From Centrapalus pauciflorus (taxonomy: Eukaryota; Streptophyta; Magnoliopsida; Asterales; Asteraceae), in the NCBI GenBank assembly GCA_020465985.1, contig JAANYP010003732.1, positions 107,501 through 171,500 of the forward strand: 64,000 nt of DNA, given 5' to 3'. Below, piece after piece: positions 11,894 through 21,600 of this stretch. A program made the position numbers and the translations under genes. The first letter of the stretch is position 1; the number at the start of each line of letters is the position of its first letter. The notes beneath the pieces were generated by a model, which was given only the letters and a program-made list of their open reading frames with translations, was not told the origin of the DNA and ran no database searches.

Positions 11894-12659
11894 GTTTGAT
11901 ACTCATTTATTACATGGGTTGATTTAGAAAATACATATATTTTTATATTTTAATAAATTATTATAAAATTTATTTATAATTAAAATAGAAAAATTGAAAG
12001 CTAGTTAAAATAAAGATAAAAAAATACTTAGTTGTTTGATATTAAATAAAAAAAATATTATTATATTGTATTATTAAAAAACTAATAATATGTGTTTGTA
12101 AAAATGTTCATTTTAATTTTTATTAACTTCAAATATGAAATATCAATGTAAGAAACAAAAAAATTTCAATTATGTGAATGTGTATATATTTTGAAAATTA
12201 TAAAATATAAAAATGGAATATCTGAACATCAACAATCAAAATTTATCATATTCACAATTGAAGTTTTATCAATTAAATTTTAAATCTTGTTAGCAAAATA
12301 ATTAACAAAAAATTTTAACTTTATTTACTATACTTCTACATTTAAATCCAAATTTTTATATTTGAGTTTAACTAAGATAATTAAGGATAATAATGACACA
12401 TATTTATTTTAGGTAAATATTAATTTAATATTAATTCTTTAATGAAAAATTAAAATCAAAATTTAATGTAATTAAGTTAAGGTAGTAAATTTGGAAAATG
12501 AATTAAAAAATATAGCATAAGTATAATTATTTATTTTAATTTAGGGTATAAGAGACATTTCATAAATAATTATGAGTTGTCATTAATTTGGAACATTGAT
12601 TTCTTTCCATCCAATGGTCCATAAACTCCAAGTGGTTTTTCTATTTTATATAGTATAGA
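11894..12659 (-). mobile_element. Helitron, tandem unit 2
   Basis: The minus-strand 5' end is A|TCTATACTATATAAAATAG at 12659. The 3' hairpin region CCCATGTAATAAATGAG lies next to unit 1. The unit is about 766 bp and aligns along its length with unit 3: ATTGAAAGCTAGTTAAA, CTTAGTTGTTTGATATTAAA, TCACAATTGAAGTTTTATCA and CCAATGGTC are shared in order. Confidence 0.65.
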
Positions 12660-13439
12660 TATAGGTTAATCAACACATGTATTACATGGGTTGATTTAGA
12701 AAATACACATTTTTTATATTTTAATAAATTATTATAAAATTTATATATAATTAAAATAAAAAAATTGAAAGCTAGTTAAATTAAAGATAAAAAATACTTA
12801 GTTGTTTGATATTAAAAAAATATTATTATATTGTATTATTAAAAACAGATAATATGTGTTTGCAAAAAATGTTTTTTTTTTAATTTTTATTAACTTCGAA
12901 TATGAAATATCAATGTAAGAAACAAAAAACTTCAATTATGTGAACGTGTATATATTTTAAAAATGATAAAATATAAAAATGGAAAATCTGAAAATCAACA
13001 ATCAAAATTTATCATATTCACAATTGAAGTTTTATCAATCAAAATTTAAATCTTGTCAGCAAAATAATTAACAAAAATTTTTAACTTTATTTACTACACT
13101 TCTACATTTAAATCCAAATTTTTACATTTGAATTTAACTATGATCATTAATGATAATAATGACACATATTTATTTTAGGTAAATATTAATTTAATATTAT
13201 TAACTCATTAATGAAAAAAAATTAAAATCAAAATATAATGTAATTAAGTTAAGGTAGTAAATTTGGAAAATGAATTAAAAAGAATGACATAGGTGTAATT
13301 ATTGATTTTAATTAAGGGTATAAGAGACATTTCATAAATAATTATGAGTTGTCATTAATCTGGACCATTGATTTCTTTTCATCCAATGGTCGAGAAACTC
13401 CAAGTGGTTTTCTTATTATATATAGTATAAAAGTATAGA
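12660..13439 (-). mobile_element. Helitron, tandem unit 3
   Basis: The 5' end is TCTATACTTTTATACTATAT at 13439 on the minus strand, and the 3' hairpin CCCATGTAATACATGTG lies near 12677-12693. The usual CTAG reads CTAT at the junction with unit 2. Length is about 778 bp. By eye it is close to unit 2 with small indels, so the duplication post-dates the split from unit 1. Confidence 0.65.
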
Positions 13440-14022
13440 TGTATTAAAAAACTAATAAAATGTACACGTAACATAAATAGTGGGTGTAACGTAAATTTGG
13501 TGACAAAAAAATAGATATTTTGGTTAGTTGACTTTATTTTAAGTAAAACTTATTGGAGTTGCAAATTTGAGTATTTTAGTACTTATCCCTTTGTAAATGT
13601 ATTATTGTCAATCATTTGTATCCATCCGCACTTATAACCTCATTTGCTAACTTTTTATAAAGCTGTTTTTTTATTGTTAAATAAATAAAGTAGTGGTTAA
13701 TAAAATGAAAATGCAATACCAAATTTTGTCAACAGTAACCCATGCATATTTTAATCTCAGCGCATTGAAATGAAATAATAATTTATATATTTATTATGAC
13801 ATGTGAATAAATTAGATATGCTATTTGCCATAGGCGCCGGCCCGCATGCTTAATTACTTAATTATTCTTCAAACGAACAACATTTTAGATATAAACCGTC
13901 GAACAAACCTTAATTATTGGCCTTTCCATTAACTAATTAACTATATTAATATATTCAGAAATCCACATCATTCCCTCGTAGTCCTCAATAATCATCATCA
14001 TCATATGAAAATAGTTTAGTGA
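13440..14022. other. AT-rich spacer
   Basis: No supported feature. A GGCGCCGGCCCGCATGC patch at about 13833-13850 is a small GC-rich outlier without an identifiable element. Confidence 0.5.
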
Positions 14023-14032
14023 TAGGGCAATC

Positions 14033-14478
14033 GGGTTAAGTTCCATGGAGCCTCATATTAGATTGGAGTCCTGGAGTCTCATATTAAATGTACATGTTCA
14101 TTACAATAAAATGTTTTATTTTATACAAAAGTATAATATACACATGTTCAAAAGTGCATTACAATTGACGAGTTCACATCATTTGAAATTATAACGATAA
14201 AAAAAATTCTATATCATGCAAAATTATAATATTTAAACAATATGCACATGTGATCTGATGATGCACTCTGAACATGTGCATATTGTATTTTTGCATGAAG
14301 TATAACATTTTTATCGTAATGAACTTCAAATTGTGTGAATTGTTCAACAGTAGTACACTTTTGAACATTTATATATTACATTTTTGCATGAAATAAAATA
14401 TTTTATTGTAATGAACATGTACATTTAATATGGACTCCAGGACTCCAATCTAATATGGGACTCCATGGAACTTAAATC
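14033..14478. mobile_element. MULE-like MITE, family B copy 2, with 10-bp TSD
   Basis: Long TIRs: TTAAGTTCCATGGAG, CATATTAGATTGGAGTCCTG, then CATATTAAATGTACATGTTC from both ends, nearly 90 bp in all. TAGGGCAATC directly repeats at 14023-14032 and 14479-14488, a 10-bp TSD close to the 9-bp norm of Mutator-like elements. The interior repeats words such as ACATGTGCATATTGTA and TTTTGCATGAA. Other family B copies (17039-17783, 38034-38255, 49432-49870) lack such a clean TSD, two because they lie in simple repeats. Confidence 0.75.
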
Positions 14479-14488
14479 TAGGGCAATC

Positions 14489-16012
14489 CAATACTTGATT
14501 TTGTAGTTATTGATCGATAATTTTTTCGAACGACTTAAATTTTGTTAAACCAAAAGCAATTACGTACACGAATCCTGATTTGTGAGAGACAAAACAAGAC
14601 AAAGCCGAAAACTTCTAGTATACTCCCATGGGTGGACCCAAGTGGTTGTTAACTTTGTTTCGTAGTTTAATCGATAATTTTAAATAAAAAAATGTTTATA
14701 TTCGAGTAACAATGAATCGGTGTAAGCTAAATCATCATTTTTTAACGTTCTCAATGAAAGATAAGTTCTAATTTTAGTTAAATAATTGATAATACCTAAA
14801 ATGGCAACCACCATAGAAATTTTAGAAGAAAGAGATTTTAAGACAATGTAATACTAGCATAAAATAGGAACACAAGCGTGAGGAATATAAAAAATAAGAT
14901 ATAAACACCTAACAATACTCCAAAAAAAATCCAATCTATAACACAACGTACAAGAAATTTAATAATCCAACAAAACAAACACTTACCAAGAAATGCACGT
15001 CGATTTGAACATTTAAGAGTTCTAAATTTAATTCTCACATGTAATCGATCATCCATCAAGGTAAACTTAATGGGCATTTAAAATCAATTGTTAAAACTTC
15101 AAATTTCTTACATCAAAGTACAATGTTTTAATTAAAGGTACACGCATCCGCCTTGGCTGATTTCAATTTCAAGCGATTAACTTAAAAAGGGTTACAATTT
15201 AATGTTAAGGTCATTCAGCTATTGCTAGTACGTGGTTGGGTCATGCCTTGTATGTTCATACTAAGGTATTTCGAGGTCATCATACATTGAGATATTTTTT
15301 TAAAAGGTCATAAATATCGAGATTTAATTTAATATTATTTTTGTCTTTAAAAGATCAAATCGTAAGATTGAGATTTGGATCCTATTAATATATAATTGTC
15401 TTGTTTATATGTCTTATAATTTGGGATTAATGTTGAAAAAAACCTAGGGACTTTTATTGATTTATCAATTAAGTCAAATGAACAATTTTTTCCCGAGCGT
15501 TGAAGTAACTAGACAATTTTTTCTTATTCAAAACTATATATATGACTTGTTTAGTAGGTTATTAACCCGTAAACATTACAATGAGTTAGACAATGAAAAA
15601 AAAATTCCAGTGACTTTACAAAAGTAGAAAAAAATCCTACTAATGATAGACTCTTATCTTAACATCGAGATCATACCAAATCGTACTATAAAATATGAAT
15701 TTTGTGCCTTTTTTTCAACAAGAAATCATGTACAGTTTTTATTAATTTATACATGCTTATATGAACATATAGAAAAGTGTTCATTGCATTTATATGGGTG
15801 AAAAATTTTTGGAGTGATGAATTCATGTTTATAATTCATTGAAAATAATTTTCAAATGCTTATACATGTACATATAAAATTTTTCATGATTAAAGACTTG
15901 TTTACATTTGAAATGTACATATAATGATGAAATTTCTTCAGATGTAAATTGCATAGGAATATAGGATCATGAAAAAGACATAATTTGTAACCATTCTTTT
16001 CTAACATTTATT
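14489..16012. other. AT-rich intergenic DNA
   Basis: No supported gene. The 79-codon minus frame at 14838-15077 is hydrophobic and AT-driven, with no upstream signal. Confidence 0.55.
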
Positions 16013-16020
16013 AGTGTGTG

Positions 16021-16302
16021 CAGGGCCGGCCCTGCGCAAGGTCAACACGGGCAATCGTCCAGAGCCCATTAATCGTATGAGCTCATTCAATTCTCAAAGA
16101 ACCTATTATATACTTAGGTCAATTAACGATTAAATAAGGTTATTGACTTGCAAAATTTTTAAATTTAACATTATATAATTATAAGTTTTGATGTTAATTT
16201 ATCATTTTTACTTGAATTTTACTTATCTTACATATACATACATATTTATAGGACCCATTTTAAGTTTTGCCCGGGGTCTCGAAAATGATTGGACCGGCCC
16301 TG
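16021..16302. mobile_element. hAT MITE with perfect 8-bp TSD
   Basis: It begins CAGGGCCGGCCCTG and ends, reverse-complemented, CAGGGCCGGTCCAATC. AGTGTGTG flanks both sides exactly (16013-16020 and 16303-16310). Termini and TSD size define hAT. It is 282 bp, non-coding, with subterminal GGGGTCTCGAAAATG also seen in the hAT-like fragment near 45700. Confidence 0.85.
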
Positions 16303-16540
16303 AGTGTGTGGGTTCAAGCTTCTAAAGTTTCTTATAAACACTAGTTGTAGACTATTTAAGGCATTTACGTTGGCTTGACTTCCATTTTTATAAGTTTTTT
16401 CTTTATATATTTGTTTGTTTATTTTTTTGACATATAATAGATTGAAGATTAAGTTACTAAGCTTCTTATTGTATAGATCAATATTAACATATTAATCGCG
16501 AGGCTGCCCAACTTCAGGTGATCGTACATTTGAAATCGTA

Positions 16541-16577
<37 letters not shown>
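16303..16577. other. Spacer ending in a (CA)n run
   Basis: AT-rich spacer. A CA microsatellite (about 16545-16572) leads directly into the family A MITE. The open frame over it on the minus strand reads through the repeat and is not a gene. Confidence 0.6.
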
Positions 16578-16861
16578 GGGATGGGTTCAATGGAAAACCA
16601 CTATGCACGTGAAAACTATGGAAACCTACGCATACCGTCCGATTTGGTGCATTTAATGAAAAACGCGGTGGCATGATCGTAAATAAGATGATGCATCACG
16701 CTGGATTTTGATGCATCACGCGGGATTTTGATGCATCACGCGGGAAATTTGATACATTACGAGGGATTTTGATGCATCACGCGGGGAATTTGATGCATTT
16801 GTGGTGGTGCACTGCGGTTTTCACAAGTTTTCCGGTGCATGGTGGTTTTCCATTGAACCCC
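16578..16861. mobile_element. TA-array MITE, family A copy 1
   Basis: The left end GGGATGGGTTCAATGGAAAA and the right end in reverse GGGGTTCAATGGAAAACC are TIRs. The interior has five copies of a unit of about 22 bp built on GATGCATCACGCGGGA (16683-16800), the fourth degenerate. It is bounded by CA/TA repeats on both sides: CACATATA on the left, TATATATG on the right. No coding sequence. Confidence 0.8.
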
Positions 16862-16879
16862 TATATATGTATGTGTGTG

Positions 16880-16933
<54 letters not shown>

Positions 16934-16992
16934 CATATATATATATACATATACATACATATATATATATACATAGATATATATATATACAT

Positions 16993-17038
<46 letters not shown>
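16862..17038. repeat. Compound TA/CATA microsatellite
   Basis: Almost pure TA with interspersed TACATA and TAGATA units separates MITE A1 from MITE B3. Open frames across it on both strands (Ile/Tyr repeats) are artefacts of the dinucleotide. Confidence 0.95.
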
Positions 17039-17042
<4 letters not shown>

Positions 17043-17783
17043 GATTAATGAGGTATCATGTTAGACTAGGGTATTGGGAAACCATTTATAATCAATTATT
17101 TATCATTAAATCATTAAAAAAATTGCTGAATACGTAGAGCATTGAACAACATTGTACATGTTCCTTACAACAACGAATATTCACTTGTCTAGAATAATGT
17201 CAAAAGTTAGTTACATGAATGCAATCTCACATATCTTACTGTAATGTATAATGAATACGTACTTGTATAATGTAATAATTAATTTGGATCATCTATAACT
17301 ATCGTAATTGTACATCTGTGTGATTAACAAAGATAATGAACATTTGAAATTGTCGTTGATTATGAGCAACTGATAATGATCATGTGAAGTTGGAACAGAA
17401 TATGTGCAATTGGGACAGAACATCGTACTGCACATGTTACACTACTCACACAATTGAGTTAATAAACACCGCTAGTGAACATGTGCAACCATAAATCGCG
17501 ATTGAACATGTTCACTAGCGTGTAAATGAATGAACAATCACGAACGGAATAATGAAAAGAAAAAATATCATTGTTGGACATCTTCGGCTAAACATGTTCA
17601 CAGAAACTCATTGTTATGGTCTTATGATAGTAAATCCTTATAATTAATGGATTATTAATTCAATAGTAGTCATCTATTAATTAATAAAAATCTAATTGAC
17701 TACATAACTATCTTTTAGTCGTAACCAAACCTGAATGAACTCCGGTTCCCCAGTCTAACATGGTACCCCATTGATTCCGACAC
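17039..17783. mobile_element. Family B MITE copy 3
   Basis: The left end TCAAGATTAATGAGG then TATCATGTTAGACTAGGG matches the reversed right end GGAATCAATGGGG then TACCATGTTAGACTGGGG. It is about 745 bp, longer than the other copies. A perfect 15-bp inverted repeat, CGCTAGTGAACATGT, lies at 17470-17484 and 17506-17520. Several ACATGT words resemble those of copies 1 and 2. TA arrays flank it. Confidence 0.65.
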
Positions 17784-18237
17784 TATATACATACATACAT
17801 ACATACATATATATACACACACACACAATATCACGGAATAAGATTTAATGGTATAAATTAACAAACAAAGAATTAATTATTTAATTAGTGTCTAGTATTT
17901 TAAATTTCATTTTCCATCTCAAATTAAGGACAATTGCTTAGGAAGTCAAGAGTAGTCTTTTTTTAGTACGTATGTGTTATCGAGTTGTAAAGTGATAAAG
18001 TAAAGCAAGATGAAGTTGTGGATAACTTTATCTCGATCGATCCCTAATTTTTTTTTTTTTCTAATCCAATGCTTAATTAATTAATTATATAATTATTGGA
18101 TAAGAAAGTGCAACATAAACAATTTAGCTTTACAACTCGAAGGGTTCTTTAATTAGTTGGGATGATGACGATTAGATTTCTATGCCACATAATATAATTA
18201 TAATTAATTAGCAAAGCAAACGCAGCCACAACCACTA
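17784..18237. other. Microsatellite (CATA)n(CA)n then AT-rich spacer
   Basis: TATACATACATACATA and ACACACACACA occupy 17784-17827. The remainder is ordinary AT-rich sequence with no supported feature. Confidence 0.6.
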
Positions 18238-18344
<107 letters not shown>

Positions 18345-18622
18345 GGGGTGGGTTCAATGGAGAACCTTATGCATCGAAGAACCTTGAAGAACCACAATGC
18401 ATCGCTAGAAAAACTGAAATGCATCACGTAGAAATCGATGCATCACGTGGGAATTTGATACATCAAGTGAAAATAATGCAAAAATCGATGCATCACTCGA
18501 TAATTTGATGCATCACGTGGAAATAATGATGCATTACGGGGGAATTGTGATGCATTTGTGGTGGTGCATGGAGGTTTTTCAAGGTTCTTCGATGCATGGA
18601 GGTTCTCCATTGAACCCACCTC
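18345..18622. mobile_element. TA-array MITE, family A copy 2
   Basis: TIRs are GGGGTGGGTTCAATGGAGAA and, reversed from the right, GAGGTGGGTTCAATGGAGAA, followed by CC on each side. The interior repeats GATGCATCACGTGGGAATT-like words. It is an inverted, highly similar copy of 50390-50643. TA arrays lie on both sides; only about 20 bp of TA separates it from the next element at 18645. Confidence 0.85.
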
Positions 18623-18697
18623 TATATATATATATATATATATAGGGGAGGGTTCTTCTAAGAACCATAAAAAATGTGGGAACCTAAGAACCTTTTA

Positions 18698-21600
18698 TTT
18701 TTTTTGATCAGCAAAAAGATTACGGGATATGAGCTACGGCATTGCCATCACCCCAAAACCCGGAATCAATATATTAATGAGACAACTAGCAAGATGCTAG
18801 AACAAAGTACATCAAAAGTTACAAAAGGGAAATAGGAAAAGAACACCATAAAGGCCAAAATAAAGACTTACAATCAGCCCTAAATTTTAACCAAGAAAAC
18901 AAACTTGCTTGAAATTCGTCTCTAATACAAGAAACCGACTGACTAACTCCATTGAATATCAAATTATTCCTGGCCTTCCAGATAAACCAAAGAATTCCTC
19001 CAATAGCAGCTTCAAAAAACTTTCTGCATTTCTCAGATTTTGCTTGACCAAATATCAAATCGAAAAAAACTTCCATTTGATGATGCTCGGCTACTGAAAT
19101 GTTACACCATGAGAGGAACCAATTCCAAATCTCTTTACTAAACGAGCAAGAGTAGAACAAATGTTCCTCCGATTCAACCTCCGATGAACAAAAAGGACAA
19201 TTAATAGACGAAATATTAATACATCTGATGGAAAGATTCTTCCTAGTTGGAATTCTCCTTAACAATAATTTCCAAACGAAGCAATTTATTCTATACGGCA
19301 ACCAACTATTCCAATAACAATTGGAGATTTCCCCTTCATACGAAGCCGAATCAATTAAATTCCTAACCGATGTTACTGAAAAAATCCCAGATGGATCGCC
19401 ATTCCATTTCCACCCATCCTCCCCAATATCTAACTTAACCTCCCAAAGAAAATTTTCTAAATCAATCACTAAACTTTCCAGCCCTTCTGCTGCCAAATTA
19501 GTGTCCCAATCCCACCTAAAGCTCACCTCACCAGTGCTGTTAAAAACCAACCTTGAACTGATGGAACAGGCTGTATCAGTTTCATGTATGAATAAATCAG
19601 GGAATAAGCTACACAATGGGGTATTTCCCCACCATAGATCAGCCCAAAACTTAGTATTTCTCCCATTTTTAATGATGCGAGAGAAAAGATCATCACAATG
19701 AAAATTAGAAAGGTTGAGAGACATACCAGCCTTCACAATATTCTGCCAAGATCCAGAAACTTTTCTGTCCACCATACAATCTGCAGAAAGACCATTGATT
19801 CTGTGAATTGCAATCACCACCTTCTGCCATAAAGCCTCTTTTTCTTGCCTAAATATCCACAACCATTTGAATAAGAGAGCCAAATTTATTGCTTTCAAAG
19901 AGCCGATGCCCAAGCCTCCATACTTCTTCGGAGCGATGGTTTTTTTCCAATTAACCCACGCTATTTTGGCATTCCCATCGTTAGAGGTACCCCAAATAAA
20001 ACGCCTCCTTAGTTTTTCCATGGACTCGATAACTTTCACCGGAGCCTTATATAAGGACATGAAATATAAGGGCAGGCTGCCCAAGATAGATTTGCAAAGA
20101 ATAACTCGACCACCAAAGGATACGTTTTTAGCTTTCCAAGAAGATAATCTGGTGGAAATTTTGTCGATAATAGGCTTCCAAAATTTTTCCAACCCCATAT
20201 TAGCACCGATGGTGATTCCCAGATAAGAGAATGGCAGTTTTGCCTCACCACAGTTCACAAAAGACGCAAACTGCAGAATATCTCTACTAGAAACACCAAT
20301 TCCATAAACCTTGCTTTTATGAAAATTAACCTTGAGACCCGAGGCGAGATAGAAACAATTCAGAATCCTTTTAAGATTCAGAATATTTGAGGCATCCCAT
20401 TTTCCAATGAAAAGAACATCATCGACAAACAATAAATGAGAAAGCACGGGACCGTCATTTGGAAGTTTAATTCCAGAAAATAAGTTGTTATTAATTGCTT
20501 CACACATCGCCACATGAAGACCTTCCATTGCAATAATAAACAGGAATGGAGAAAGGGGATCCCCTTGCCTCAAACCACGCGATATTTCAAACTCTTTTGA
20601 CGGAGAACCATTGATTAAAACCGAAGCTCTAGCCGAAGTAAGGCACCCATTAATCCATGTCCGCCATTTAGAATTAAAATTCATTTGATCAAGAATAGAG
20701 TCCAGATATGACCAACTAACTGAATCATACGCTTTTTCGAAATCCACCTTGAACAACAACACTTTATTTTTGGATTTCTTACTCCAACTGCACACTTCAT
20801 TAAGAATCAGAGGCCCATCGAGAATTTGACGCCCTTCAATGTACGCGGACTGCTCACAACTCACAACTTTGCCCACCACCTTCTTCAATCTCTCAGCAAG
20901 AAGCTTGGCAATAATTTTGTACAAACACCCAATTAAACTAATTGGTCTGAAATCTTTCAGGGATTGGGGATCTTTAACTTTAGGAAACAGAGAAATAAAC
21001 GAAGCATTGCAACCAACTGATATGCAACCATCAGATTCGAATTGCCTAACTAAAGCAATAATATCTCCCTGAATCAAATTCCAGCAACTCTTCAGAAACT
21101 TAAAAGTGAATCCATCTGGACCCGGCGCTTTATCACTGCCACACGCCCAAACTGCTTCCTTAATCTCATTTAGAGAGAACGATGCATTCAGAAAGGAATT
21201 ATCTGCGGCCGATAATTGTTTAAAAAGGGAGCTTTCAAATTTTGGCCTTTCCAGTAAAGGTTCCTTAAATTTGGAAGAAAAAAACTTGAACACTTCCTCA
21301 CTAATTATACATGGATCAGTGACCCAAACCCCATCCACAGATAAACCATGCACTCTATTCCGATTGAGATTCGCTTTGAAAGTGCCATGAAAGAAACTCG
21401 AGTTTTCATCTCCGTCAACCAACCATTTGATTCTAGCCTTTTGTTGAATATCAAGTGATTTGGCATACTCCCTGTCCCGAATTTCTTTTTTCCAATATTT
21501 TCTATCTGCCACTTCAACTCCATTTAAAGGCCTGGATTCCGCCAATAATTCAATTTCGTCCGTTTTCTTCTTTAGCATCTCAATCTCCAGACTCTCTTTA

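Noticed and set aside
16757..17137. Ile/Tyr-rich open frames on both strands.
   Set aside because: Pure translation of the TA/CATA microsatellite.
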